DNA of 15,045 nt. Origin: an uncultured Eubacteriales bacterium (lineage in GTDB: Bacteria > Bacillota > Clostridia > Oscillospirales > Oscillospiraceae). The notes beneath the pieces are model-generated. The model searched no databases and was not told the origin of the DNA. It saw only the letters and a program-made list of their open reading frames with translations. Positions 6,388-13,998 of this stretch are shown here, piece by piece (position 1 is the stretch's first letter; each line of letters starts with the position of its first letter). The position numbers were made by a program, and so were the translations under genes. Location: contig USLX01000047.1 in NCBI GenBank assembly GCA_900555665.1, positions 1 to 15,045 of the forward strand, read 5' to 3'.

Positions 6388-6534
6388 ATGTGTCACAAGA
6401 CGGGGAAAATCGGCTATCTGGTGCTCGGCATCGGGGCCGGTCTTTTGCTTTCGTTCCTGTTTGGCGGCTGGTTTTTACGGGTTTTGGTGGGCGCGGGGCT
6501 GATGGTGCTGGGATTTTTACTGGCCGGCTGCTGA
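6388..6534 (+). CDS. Small hydrophobic membrane protein, 48 residues
   Basis: A 48-residue protein: a short polar start MCHKTGKIG, then two hydrophobic segments rich in Gly, Leu and Val (about 10-27 and 29-47) joined at GGW, ending LLAGC. It would sit in the membrane as a hairpin or a single long kinked helix. The ATG at 6388 is preceded by GAGGTGG. It lies 67 bases upstream of the SipL-like gene on the same strand, so it may belong to the sporulation cluster, yet a separate sigma-E-like promoter in the gap suggests independent expression of the downstream pair. I do not recognise a family. Gly-rich hydrophobic miniproteins are frequent in sporulating Firmicutes, but no role is assigned. Confidence 0.6.
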   Translation: MCHKTGKIGYLVLGIGAGLLLSFLFGGWFLRVLVGAGLMVLGFLLAGC

Positions 6535-6542
6535 CCTGCGTG

Positions 6543-6571
6543 GCATATCCTTGTCCGACGCGGCATATATA
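6543..6571 (+). promoter_or_regulatory. Putative sigma-E promoter for sipL-spoIVA
   Basis: GCATATC (6543-6549) and CATATATA (6564-6571), spaced by 14 bases, resemble the mother-cell sigma-E consensus (ATATT-like -35, CATACANT-like -10). No sigma-A-type pair fits in this gap. The start would fall near 6578, about 10 bases before AAGGAG. spoIVA is a known sigma-E target in Bacillus and Clostridioides, which supports the reading. The match is imperfect. Confidence 0.5.
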
Positions 6572-6601
6572 TCCCATAGCTAGTGACAAGGAGTGAAGCA
6601 C

Positions 6602-8110
6602 ATGGAGCTTGAATTTGAAACCAGGACCACCGCCTATCTGCGGCGGAGCGTCCATGGCGTCTGCCGGCAGGAACAGACGCAGGAGGTCATCGTGCCGGAT
6701 GCGTCGCCGGACGCTTCGCGCGTCGTCTACTGCTGCGCACAGGCAATCGTGCGGAGCAAGGACTGTTTGAATGGCGCTGTCCAGATCTCCGGGACGGTGC
6801 AGGCAAGCACTATTTATTGTACAAACTCGGATGAGAACGCGAGGGTGCTTACGGCACAGCTGCCGTTTACGCTGCGTCTGGAGGCAGCTGAGGCGCGGGA
6901 GGATACGCAGGTGACGTTTGACTGCCGGGTGCTCTGCGCAGACGCAATGCTGGTCAATTCGCGGAAGGTGCTGTTTCGGGTGCAGGTCGGCGCGGAGATT
7001 TTCGGCTATGCCAAAGATGCCATGGAGCTGCCGCTGCTCAAACAGACGCCGAAGGAACTGCAGCTGCGCTGCAGCACCTATCCCCTGCCGCTGGCCGCGG
7101 AAACTGCGGAGCGAAGCTTTCAGGTCAGTGAAGAGCTGGAGCTCCCGGCCGGGCGGCCGGAGGTGGAAGACGTGATTGCCGCAAGCGTCATCCCGGAGAT
7201 CACGGAGCAGCGCCTGCTCGGCAGCAAGGCCGTCTTCAAGGGGACGATGCAGCTGAAGGTGCTCTATCAGGCGCCCGACGGAAGCGTAAACTGCTTTTCG
7301 CAAAACCTCCCCTTCTCCCAGTATTGCCAGCTGGAGGCGGACTATGACGACGAGGGCATGCGGATGTGGATGGGCATTACAGGCTGTGAGGTGCAGCTGG
7401 AGCGCGGTGAGCGGCCGCGGCTGCTTCTGCGCGCAGATCTGCTGGCGCAGTGCCTGGTGACGCGGAAGGTGGAGCTGACCGTCTGCGAAGACGCCTTCGG
7501 CGCAGGAGCGCTGCTGAAGCCGGAGTGGACGGAACTTTCGTTTGAGGGCTGCCTGGACCGGCAGGTGCAGCGGATGAGCGTGCGGGAATCGGTGGATGGC
7601 GCGGCGCTGCGCGGGGTGATTGACAGCGAGATCTTTGTCGATTTTCCGCGCGTGGAACCGGGCGGGACAGGCGCACGGATCACGGTGCCCATGGCGGTAC
7701 GGGCCCTGGGGCTGGATTTGGACGGGGCGCTCTGCGGCGTGGCCGGAACGGTCGCGGCTACCAGCGAGCTGGCCATGGATCGCGGAGCGCGCTGCGAGGC
7801 GTCGGCGGTGCAGTGCCCGGACGGCTATGCCTCACCGGGGACGCAGGGCGTGGAGGTACGCTATGAGCTCGCGCTGGATCTGTCCGCCTGCCGGGAGCAG
7901 ACGCTGCGCACGCTCTCGGGCGGCACGCTGGAGCCGCCCGCGCAGGCCGGGCGGCGGCCCTCGGTGATTCTGCGAACGATCACGGAGCGCTGCGCGGCCT
8001 GGGATATTGCACGGCAATATGGCACGCGCGTCGAAGCGCTCTGCACGGCGAACGCCCTTTCGGACGGCGACGTGGAGGCCGGGACGCTGCTGCTGATCCC
8101 GATGGAATAA
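6602..8110 (+). CDS. sipL: SipL-like SPOCS/LysM spore coat morphogenesis protein
   Basis: A 502-residue protein with SPOCS (DUF3794) domains and a C-terminal LysM-like domain, the architecture of SipL of Clostridioides difficile, the clostridial counterpart of SpoVID that anchors SpoIVA on the outer forespore membrane. The N-terminal region (1-150) has the beta-rich EVIVPDASPDASRVVYCCAQAIV signature, and similar VEDVIAASVIPEITEQRLLGSKAVFKGTMQLKVLY is near 195-225, pointing to repeated SPOCS units. The last 50 residues (TERCAAWDIARQYGTRVEALCTANALSDGDVEAGTLLLIP) match LysM. The ATG at 6602 follows AAGGAG by 8 bases; a GTG at 6593 overlaps that site and is rejected. It is 14 bases upstream of spoIVA, in the same operon. 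The gene name is inferred from architecture plus neighbour; a general DUF3794 protein is the fallback. Confidence 0.85.
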   Translation: MELEFETRTTAYLRRSVHGVCRQEQTQEVIVPDASPDASRVVYCCAQAIVRSKDCLNGAVQISGTVQASTIYCTNSDENARVLTAQLPFTLRLEAAEAREDTQVTFDCRVLCADAMLVNSRKVLFRVQVGAEIFGYAKDAMELPLLKQTPKELQLRCSTYPLPLAAETAERSFQVSEELELPAGRPEVEDVIAASVIPEITEQRLLGSKAVFKGTMQLKVLYQAPDGSVNCFSQNLPFSQYCQLEADYDDEGMRMWMGITGCEVQLERGERPRLLLRADLLAQCLVTRKVELTVCEDAFGAGALLKPEWTELSFEGCLDRQVQRMSVRESVDGAALRGVIDSEIFVDFPRVEPGGTGARITVPMAVRALGLDLDGALCGVAGTVAATSELAMDRGARCEASAVQCPDGYASPGTQGVEVRYELALDLSACREQTLRTLSGGTLEPPAQAGRRPSVILRTITERCAAWDIARQYGTRVEALCTANALSDGDVEAGTLLLIPME

Positions 8111-8124
8111 GGAGGGAAGGCAAC

Positions 8125-9603
8125 GTGGAAGAGCACAGCATCTATGAACAGATTGCCGCACGCACCGGAGGGAGCGTCTACATCGGCGTGGTCGGCCCGG
8201 TGCGGACGGGAAAATCGACATTCGTCAAACGGCTGATGGAGCAGCTGGTGCTGCCAAACATCGCCGACCCCTATCAGCGCGAACGGGCGCAGGATGAGCT
8301 GCCGCAGGCGGCGTCCGGGAAGACGATTATGACGGCGGAGCCGAAGTTTGTGCCGGAACAGGCCGTTGAGATCCGGCCGGACGGGAAAACGGCGCTCTCT
8401 GTGCGCCTGATCGACACGGTGGGCTATCTCATCCCCGGCGCAGTTGGAGCGGAGGAGGACGGCGCGCCGCGGATGGTGACGACGCCATGGTATCCCGAGG
8501 AGATCCCCATGACAGAGGCTGCCGAGCTTGGGACGAAAAAGGTGATGGACGACCACAGCACGATCGGCATTCTCATCACCACAGACGGCACGATCACCGA
8601 TATTCCGCGCGCGGACTATGTGGACGCGGAACGGCGCGCCATCGCGGATATGCAGAAGGCTGGGAAGCCGTTTTTGGTCCTGGTGAACTCGGCGCAGCCG
8701 AAGAGCGAGACGGCGCAGAGCATTTGCCGGGAGATCGGCGTACAGACGGGCGCGGCGTGCATGGCCGTGAACTGCCTGACTATGGAGGACGCGGAGATCT
8801 GCGAGGTTTTAACGGAGCTGCTCTATGAATTTCCGGTACAGGAGCTGCAGGTCTATTTCCCGGCGTGGCTGGCGGCGCTGCCGGAGGAGCATGCGCTGAA
8901 GGGGACGCTCTATGCCGCGCTGCGCGACCGGGCGGCCCAGATCACGACGCTGCGGCAGGCCGAGCCCGCGCTGCGGACGCTCTGCACGCTGGAAGAAGTG
9001 GAGGATGTGCGCATTTTGGGCGCGGAGCTCGGGAGCGGCGCGGTCCGCTGTGAGCTGACATGCCCGGAGGGGTTGTTTTTCGCGCTGCTCTCGGAGCAGG
9101 CGGGTGTGGATGTGCCGGACAACGCCGCGCTGATGCAGACGCTCACCGAACTGGCCGCGGCGAAACGGGAATACGACAAGGTTGCCGCGGCGCTGGCCGA
9201 GGTTCGGGCGACGGGCTATGGCGTGGTGATGCCGGAGGCCGGAGAGGTTCATCTGGAAAAACCGGAGATCGTGCGCAAAAACGGGGCCTACGCCGTGCGG
9301 CTGCGGGCCAGCGCGCCGTCGATCCACATGCTGCGGGCCGATGTGGAGACGGAGATCAGCCCGATGGTCGGCGGCGAACAGGAATCGGAGCAGCTCATCC
9401 GCTACCTGCTCTCGGAATACGAGGAGCAGACGGAAAAGCTCTGGGAGAGCAATTTGTTCGGAAAATCGCTCTATGAGCTGGTGAGCGAGGGGCTGAGCAG
9501 CAAGCTGACGCGGATGCCGGACGATGTACGCGCCAAGCTGCGGCGGACGCTCTGCCGGATGATCAACGAAAACACGGGCGGGATGATCTGCATTCTGCTC
9601 TAG
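8125..9603 (+). CDS. spoIVA: Stage IV sporulation protein A, coat basement ATPase
   Basis: A 492-residue SpoIVA, the ATPase that polymerises on the mother-cell face of the forespore and forms the base layer on which the coat assembles. Length equals the Bacillus subtilis protein. Visible are the Walker A GPVRTGKST (24-32), a GKTIMTAEPKFVP block (65-77), LIDTVGY (95-101), the HSTIGILITTDGTI stretch, and the conserved C-terminal end with SPxxGGEQESEQLIRYLL and GGMICILL. The C-terminal segment is the part that contacts SpoVM and SipL/SpoVID in studied species. Start is GTG at 8125, with GGAGG ending 9 bases before. It is the last gene of the unit and is followed by a terminator. Expression in the mother cell under sigma-E is expected. 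Confidence 0.97.
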   Translation: MEEHSIYEQIAARTGGSVYIGVVGPVRTGKSTFVKRLMEQLVLPNIADPYQRERAQDELPQAASGKTIMTAEPKFVPEQAVEIRPDGKTALSVRLIDTVGYLIPGAVGAEEDGAPRMVTTPWYPEEIPMTEAAELGTKKVMDDHSTIGILITTDGTITDIPRADYVDAERRAIADMQKAGKPFLVLVNSAQPKSETAQSICREIGVQTGAACMAVNCLTMEDAEICEVLTELLYEFPVQELQVYFPAWLAALPEEHALKGTLYAALRDRAAQITTLRQAEPALRTLCTLEEVEDVRILGAELGSGAVRCELTCPEGLFFALLSEQAGVDVPDNAALMQTLTELAAAKREYDKVAAALAEVRATGYGVVMPEAGEVHLEKPEIVRKNGAYAVRLRASAPSIHMLRADVETEISPMVGGEQESEQLIRYLLSEYEEQTEKLWESNLFGKSLYELVSEGLSSKLTRMPDDVRAKLRRTLCRMINENTGGMICILL

Positions 9604-9668
9604 GGCGGAGGCCGCGCCACGGCTCCCCTCTCCGCGCCGCGCGGCTTTTGGGCCGCCCCATAAAAAGG

Positions 9669-9703
9669 AACCCCGCCTGCCGGAGGGACCGGCAGGCGGG
9701 GTT
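9669..9703. terminator. Bidirectional terminator between spoIVA and GNAT
   Basis: A perfect 13-base-pair stem CCCCGCCTGCCGG/CCGGCAGGCGGGG (9671-9683, 9689-9701) with loop AGGGA is flanked by AA and TTT. On the minus strand it is followed by TTCCTTTTTA, so it can end both the spoIVA transcript and the minus-strand GNAT transcript. Confidence 0.85.
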
Positions 9704-9756
9704 TGCGGCATTGCGAGAAGAAAACGTTTTCTTTTCGGAAGGCCGGGGCCTTCGGA

Positions 9757-10242
9757 TCAGAGCAGGTGATAATAGGGGCAGATATCTTCAAAATGGCCGT
9801 CTTTCATGCGGAAACCGCCGGGGATCACGCCGAGCTGAGTGAAGCCGAGGCGCTCATAGAGGTGGCGGGCATGGACGTTTGTGGCGACGACGGCGTTGAA
9901 CTGCAGCACGCCGAACCCGTGCGCCCGGCCCTGCCGGAGGCAGTCGGAGACAAGGGCTTCGCCGAGGTGCAGCCCGCGTGAGGCACGCGCGACGGCGTAG
10001 CTGGCGTTGCAGATATGGCCGCAGCGTCCCACATTATTGGGATGCAGGATGTAGAGGCCCAAAACTGCCCCGTCCACCTCGGCCACGGCAGAATAGGTCT
10101 GGGTAGCGAAGAATTCCGTGCCCCTTTTCTCGTCCAGCAACTCTTCCTGCGGGAAGGCCACGCCATCCTCCACGACTTCATTCCAGATTCGGATCATAGC
10201 CGGAAGATCGTCCGGCCGGTATGCGCGTACGGTGATCTGCAT
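9757..10242 (-). CDS. GNAT-family N-acetyltransferase
   Basis: A 161-residue acetyltransferase. The start MQITVRAYRPDDLPAMIRIWNEVVEDG is the usual first strand and helix; the acetyl-CoA loop is near ASYAVARASRGLHLGEALVSDCL (about 84-105), and the end strand-helix NAVVATNVHARHLYERLGFTQLGVIPGGFR carries N-x-x-A-x-x-L-Y-x-x-x-G-F. This length and the GFR-x-x-D-G-H tail are typical of the YhhY/phosphinothricin-acetyltransferase-like group, though the substrate is unknown. The ATG at 10242 is chosen because GGGAG lies about 12 bases upstream, a longer spacing than its neighbours; no closer in-frame start exists. The second copy of the 165-bp repeat begins 22 bases upstream, in the leader, so expression could be affected by it. 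Confidence 0.88.
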   Translation of the reverse strand: MQITVRAYRPDDLPAMIRIWNEVVEDGVAFPQEELLDEKRGTEFFATQTYSAVAEVDGAVLGLYILHPNNVGRCGHICNASYAVARASRGLHLGEALVSDCLRQGRAHGFGVLQFNAVVATNVHARHLYERLGFTQLGVIPGGFRMKDGHFEDICPYYHLL

Positions 10243-10263
10243 GATAGCATTCGCTCCCTGAAC

Positions 10264-10427
10264 TAGGGTGTATCTGAAAACTCCCAACGCACCCGAACAG
10301 CGGGGCTTTTCGTACTGCGCTGCGGCATTTTTCCTTGAAATACGTCAGTATTCCTGCGAAAAAATGTCTTGCTCAGCGCGAAAATTCCTCGCCGCCGGTC
10401 ACATCGCCAGTTTTCAGATACACCCTA
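10264..10427 (-). mobile_element. MITE-like inverted-repeat element, copy 2
   Basis: A 164-bp copy of the element at 3807, in the opposite orientation on this strand. Its ends are a perfect 19-base inverted repeat, TAGGGTGTATCTGAAAACT at each border, longer than in copy 1. The interior matches copy 1 for most of its length, including the CATTTTTTC block and a central AT-rich stretch, with scattered substitutions. TA is present at both ends. It lies between the -10 box at 10491 and the GNAT start, so it would be transcribed as part of that leader. Confidence 0.85.
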
Positions 10428-10490
10428 GATTTTTCCGGATCGGCGCGGCGAACGCGCCGGTTTTGAACGAAACTGCTCAAAGCCGGCATT

Positions 10491-10519
10491 ATTATAGTAC
10501 TGCGGGGCGAAAAACACAA
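10491..10519 (-). promoter_or_regulatory. Candidate promoter for the GNAT gene
   Basis: On the minus strand a perfect TATAAT (10496-10491) has TTGTGT (10519-10514) 17 bases upstream. The start would be near 10484, leaving a leader of about 240 bases that includes a GC hairpin CGGCGCG/CGCGCCG (10441-10459 region) and the whole of repeat copy 2. The -35 match is weak. Confidence 0.5.
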
Positions 10520-10532
10520 GACCCCGGGGCAA

Positions 10533-11306
10533 TTACCCACGCAGCGTCTGCAGCCAGCCGAGCAGCATGAGGTGCGCGGGATAAAAGAGGTAAAACCCCC
10601 ATTTGCTCAGCGCCGTTCTCCGCCCCTGCACGCCATGGTAGGCCGAGAGCACCGCGATCGGCACAAACATGCCAAACTCCGGCAGGTATTCCAGAAGCAG
10701 CTCCGGATCCAGGGCAACCTTGCCCTCATAAAAGAGCTCAAAAAACGGCCGCATCAAAAGGTCCAAAATCCCGCCGGCACAGAGCGCCACGATACAATAG
10801 GCCGCCGCCTGCTGCTTGAAATTTCCATAGAAGAAGTCCAGCACCAGGATCATCAGAAGGCCCGTCGTGCCCCAGTCCGCGGGGACGCAGAGCGCGAAAA
10901 TGATCATGATGAGCACGAGCTTGACGAGGACATGCAGGCGTTCGCTGCGGCGAACCGTGATGGCCAGGACGCCCAGAAAGATCGTATAGATCACGTTGGG
11001 CCGCAGCCAGGATGAAATTTCGGTTCCATATTTGAAATACAAAAACGGATACCAGCTCAGCACAGCAAACAGGCCCAGCCGCAGCAAATAGCGGCGCAGG
11101 TCGTGCGTATGGTGCCAGCCCTCGACAGCGGCAAAAAACATCACCGGTCCGGTAAAGCGGCCGATGAAGTGCATCAAGGCCGCCAGCACCGTGCCGTCCG
11201 GCACGAAGGCAACCGCAATATGATCGATCAGCATAGCCACGATGGCAAGCAGCTTTACGGCATTGAGCGAAACGCCGTTTGACGCGCGCTTTTGAATTTG
11301 CTCCAT
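10533..11306 (-). CDS. TraX-family integral membrane acyltransferase-like protein
   Basis: A 257-residue polytopic membrane protein of the TraX family, with roughly seven or eight hydrophobic helices. The opening LNAVKLLAIVAMLIDHIAVAF (13-33) with the DH pair and MHFIGRFTGPVMFFAAVEGWHHT (45-67) are characteristic. In the F plasmid TraX N-acetylates the pilin, but chromosomal copies in Clostridia have no pilin partner and no defined substrate; related acyltransferase-3-like enzymes modify cell-surface molecules. No conjugation genes are near. The ATG at 11306 follows GGAGG by 7 bases. It has its own promoter and lies divergent from galM. The downstream GNAT is separated by 290 bases and the repeat, so is probably a separate transcript. 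Confidence 0.85.
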   Translation of the reverse strand: MEQIQKRASNGVSLNAVKLLAIVAMLIDHIAVAFVPDGTVLAALMHFIGRFTGPVMFFAAVEGWHHTHDLRRYLLRLGLFAVLSWYPFLYFKYGTEISSWLRPNVIYTIFLGVLAITVRRSERLHVLVKLVLIMIIFALCVPADWGTTGLLMILVLDFFYGNFKQQAAAYCIVALCAGGILDLLMRPFFELFYEGKVALDPELLLEYLPEFGMFVPIAVLSAYHGVQGRRTALSKWGFYLFYPAHLMLLGWLQTLRG

Positions 11307-11339
11307 GATTTTCCCTCCAAATGTCAAATTCCGACTGTG

Positions 11340-11348
11340 ATTATAGCA
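11340..11348 (-). promoter_or_regulatory. Extended -10 promoter of the traX-like gene
   Basis: On the minus strand TGC directly precedes a perfect TATAAT (11345-11340). No good -35 box is seen at 16-18 bases, so this would be an extended -10 promoter. The leader would be about 30 bases, with GGAGG inside it. Confidence 0.55.
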
Positions 11349-11393
11349 TATCCCCGCTCCCCTGCTGCTGAAGAATTCTTAAAAATTGCACGC

Positions 11394-11422
11394 TTGACCT
11401 GCCCTGCCGCACGCAGTAGAAT
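11394..11422 (+). promoter_or_regulatory. Promoter of galM
   Basis: TTGACC (11394-11399) and TAGAAT (11417-11422) are spaced by 17 bases. The predicted leader is short, about 26 bases, and contains AAAGGAGG before the ATG at 11455. No operator-like repeat is evident. Confidence 0.65.
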
Positions 11423-11454
11423 AGACAGAGAAGTTACACAAAGGAGGGGCCGAT

Positions 11455-12480
11455 ATGGCAGTCAGGATTACGGCAGTGGGCTTTGGGCGCTCCGGCTTCG
11501 GCGAGGAAGTTTCTCTCTGGCGCGTGGAGGGCGAGGCGCTGCAGCTGGAGGTATTGGACTATGGCGCGACGCTGCGCAGCCTCTGCGTCCGGGACGCAGC
11601 GGGCCAGTGGCGCGACGTGGTGCTCGGATATGACACGCTGGCGGAATATGAACGCCAGGACGGATATCCGGGGGCCGTCGTCGGGCGGGTTTGCAACCGC
11701 ATCGCGGGGGCGCAGTTTACGCTGGACGGCAAGGAATATCCGCTGTTTGCAAACGACGGAGTCAACCACCTGCATGGCGGGCGGCGCGGCTTTGACAAAT
11801 ACGTCTGGGCAGTGCAGAAAATGGAGGACGGAATCCGCCTTTCCCGCGTGTCAGCGGACGGCGAGGAAGGCTATCCGGGACGGTTGGAGGTCTCCGTCTG
11901 TTATCGCGTAACGGGAAGTGCCCTGCGCGTGGAGTATGCGGCAACGTCGGACCGGGACACGCTCTGCAATCTGACCAATCACAGCTATTTCAACCTCAAC
12001 GGCGGCGGCACGGCGCTGGGCCACACGCTGCAGGTCTTTGCAGACACCGTGACCGAGCGCGGCGCGGATCTGATTCCGACCGGCCGGCTGCTTCCGGTGG
12101 CAGGAACGAAATTTGACTTTACCGCACCGAAGACGCTCCGGCAGGATTTGCCGGGTGCGGATGCGGCGGCGCTGCACACGGATGGCTATGACGACAACTT
12201 CTGCCTGCGCGGCGAGGGGCTGCGGCCGGCGGCGGTGCTGCGTGGAGATCAGAGTGGGATCTGCATGACCGTTTTGACCACGACGCCCGGGATGCAGGTT
12301 TACACGGCCAACTATTTTTCCCCGCGGCCCGGAAAGGGCGGCGCGCAGTATTGCGAGGGCAACGCCGTGTGCCTCGAGACGCAGTTCTATCCCGACGCCA
12401 TCCATCATCCCGCCTTCCCTTCCCCAGTGCTGGCGGCCGGGACGGAGTACCGGCAGGCAACTGTTTTTGAGTTTACATAA
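11455..12480 (+). CDS. galM: Aldose 1-epimerase (mutarotase)
   Basis: A 341-residue cytoplasmic galactose mutarotase, interconverting alpha and beta anomers of aldoses, the entry step of the Leloir pathway. Conserved landmarks are GRVCNRI (77-83, R82), NHLHGG (104-109, H107), NHSYFNL (175-181, H176), YDDNF (245-249, D246) and ETQFYPDAIHHP (308-319, catalytic base E308); these match the active-site Arg, His, His, Asp and Glu known in the Lactococcus enzyme. Length is normal for the family. The ATG at 11455 follows AAGGAGG. It stands alone between two divergent or convergent neighbours with its own promoter and terminator; no galK, galT or galE is adjacent. It may act on glucose or maltose products as well. 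Confidence 0.95.
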   Translation: MAVRITAVGFGRSGFGEEVSLWRVEGEALQLEVLDYGATLRSLCVRDAAGQWRDVVLGYDTLAEYERQDGYPGAVVGRVCNRIAGAQFTLDGKEYPLFANDGVNHLHGGRRGFDKYVWAVQKMEDGIRLSRVSADGEEGYPGRLEVSVCYRVTGSALRVEYAATSDRDTLCNLTNHSYFNLNGGGTALGHTLQVFADTVTERGADLIPTGRLLPVAGTKFDFTAPKTLRQDLPGADAAALHTDGYDDNFCLRGEGLRPAAVLRGDQSGICMTVLTTTPGMQVYTANYFSPRPGKGGAQYCEGNAVCLETQFYPDAIHHPAFPSPVLAAGTEYRQATVFEFT

Positions 12481-12483
12481 CGC

Positions 12484-12520
12484 AATTCCGCAGCACCGAA
12501 AACGGTGCTGCGGAATTTTT
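12484..12520 (+). terminator. Terminator of galM
   Basis: A perfect 15-base-pair stem AATTCCGCAGCACCG/CGGTGCTGCGGAATT (12484-12498, 12503-12517) with an AAAA loop is followed by a T-run. It starts 4 bases after the galM stop. Confidence 0.9.
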
Positions 12521-12530
12521 GCGTAAAAGG

Positions 12531-12559
12531 CCCCCCGCGGCCGGAGGGACCGCGAGGGG
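12531..12559 (-). terminator. Probable terminator of brnQ
   Basis: On the minus strand a 10-base stem with one mismatch, CCCCTCGCGG/CCGCGGGGGG, encloses the loop TCCCTCCGG and is followed by CCTTTTAC. It lies 46 bases past the brnQ stop. The loop shares the CCGGAGGGACCG core with the terminator at 9669. Confidence 0.6.
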
Positions 12560-12605
12560 TGACATGAAACCCGCCGCAGGATACGGCAGAGGGTTCGCCG
12601 ATGGC

Positions 12606-13970
12606 TCAGCGCGCGCCGGAGCGGCGGCGCAGATGGAGCAGCATGCCGAGAAGGAAACCGATGATGGCCGGAACCAGCCAGCCGAGGTTGAGATCGAACA
12701 GCGGCAGATATTGCTCCGCAAGCGCGACCGCCGCGTCCAGGTGCAGCGCGGCGCGGACGCCGGCGGGCAGGGCCTTCATAAAATCGAAGATGGCGGCGGC
12801 CCAGGTGAAGACCATGACGGAGATATAGACCGCGCGATCGTGCCGTAAGAACTTGCCCGCGAAGGCCAGGATGATCAATGCGATGGCGGGCGGATAGATG
12901 AGCATGAGGACAGGGATGGAATAGCTGATGATGGCGCTCAGACCAACGTTGGAGACGGCAAACGAGAAGAGCGTGAAGAGGATGGCCCAGAGCTTGTAGG
13001 AAATTTTGCCGTGGGTCATTTTGACGAACGTCTCCGAACAGGACGTGACAAGGCCGATGGAGGTCTTGAGGCAGGCAAAGGTGATGGTGATGGCGAGGAT
13101 GATCTGGCCGACGCTGCCGAAATAGTGTCCGGCGATCTGCGTGAGGGCGATGCCGCCGTTGTCGGAGATTTCAAACAGGCCGCGCGACTGCGTGCCCATG
13201 AGGATCGTGAGGACATAGATGAGCGCCATGAGCAGGCCGGTCAGCGCGCCGGAGCCGAGGACATCCGCCGCGACGGCATCGTCCTGTTCCACGCCCATGC
13301 GGCGGATGACGTCGATGACCACAATCCCGAAGGCGAGGCCCGCAATGGCGTCCATGGTGCCGTAGCCCTCGATGAAGGAGGCGAAGAAGGCGCTGGTTTT
13401 GGTCGCGTAGGCCTCCGTGGGGGCGACCGAGGCGGCGGACGCGCCGGGATTGAGCAGCGCGGCGATGACCAGGACGGCCAGGAAGACCAGGAAGATGGGG
13501 TTGATGATCTTACCGATCCAGACCGTGATCTTTCCGGGCCGCAGTGAGAAGAAGAGCACAAAGGCAAAGAAGATGGCCGAGAAGATCAAAAGCGCAAGCG
13601 GCTCCCGCGAGGCATCGCGCAGCATGGGCATAACGCCGGTTGTGAACGAGACCGTCGCACAGCGCGGGATGGCGAAGAGCGGACCGATGGTCAGGTAGAG
13701 CAGACAGGTGAAAAACACGCCGTAGCCGCGGCCGACCTTGCCGGACAGGGACTGCAGGCCGTCGGAATGGGTGATGCCGATGGCGGCGACGCCGAAGATG
13801 GGAATGCCAACAGCCGTGATGATGAAGCCGATGATGGCCGGAACGATGTTCTGCCCGGCCAGCTGGCCGAGGTGCACCGGGAAGATGAGGTTTCCCGCGC
13901 CGAAGAACATACCGAAGAGCGTCCCGGCGACGAGAATTTTCTGCTTGCGCGTCAGTTTCTTTGCAGTCAT
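12606..13970 (-). CDS. brnQ: Branched-chain amino acid carrier BrnQ
   Basis: A 454-residue polytopic carrier of the LIVCS family (branched-chain amino acid : cation symporter), importing Leu, Ile and Val driven by Na+ or H+. The N-terminal FGMFFGAGNLIFPVHLGQLAGQN (18-40) is the family signature, and twelve hydrophobic segments can be traced, including GPLFAIPRCATVSFTTGV and AFGIVVIDVIRRMGV. It has no signal peptide and an Arg-rich cytoplasmic tail (LRRRSGAR). The ATG at 13970 follows AAGGAG by 9 bases; the open frame reaches 14327 but the upstream part reads antisense to lysR. It is divergent from a LysR regulator, the usual context of a transporter controlled by its neighbour. Confidence 0.95.
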   Translation of the reverse strand: MTAKKLTRKQKILVAGTLFGMFFGAGNLIFPVHLGQLAGQNIVPAIIGFIITAVGIPIFGVAAIGITHSDGLQSLSGKVGRGYGVFFTCLLYLTIGPLFAIPRCATVSFTTGVMPMLRDASREPLALLIFSAIFFAFVLFFSLRPGKITVWIGKIINPIFLVFLAVLVIAALLNPGASAASVAPTEAYATKTSAFFASFIEGYGTMDAIAGLAFGIVVIDVIRRMGVEQDDAVAADVLGSGALTGLLMALIYVLTILMGTQSRGLFEISDNGGIALTQIAGHYFGSVGQIILAITITFACLKTSIGLVTSCSETFVKMTHGKISYKLWAILFTLFSFAVSNVGLSAIISYSIPVLMLIYPPAIALIILAFAGKFLRHDRAVYISVMVFTWAAAIFDFMKALPAGVRAALHLDAAVALAEQYLPLFDLNLGWLVPAIIGFLLGMLLHLRRRSGAR

Positions 13971-13998
13971 AGAAATCAGCTCCTTACTTGATGGCTCT

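Noticed and set aside
10533..11306. TraX as a sign of a conjugative element
   Set aside because: No other transfer, relaxase or pilin gene is present, and chromosomal TraX-family proteins are common in Clostridia.
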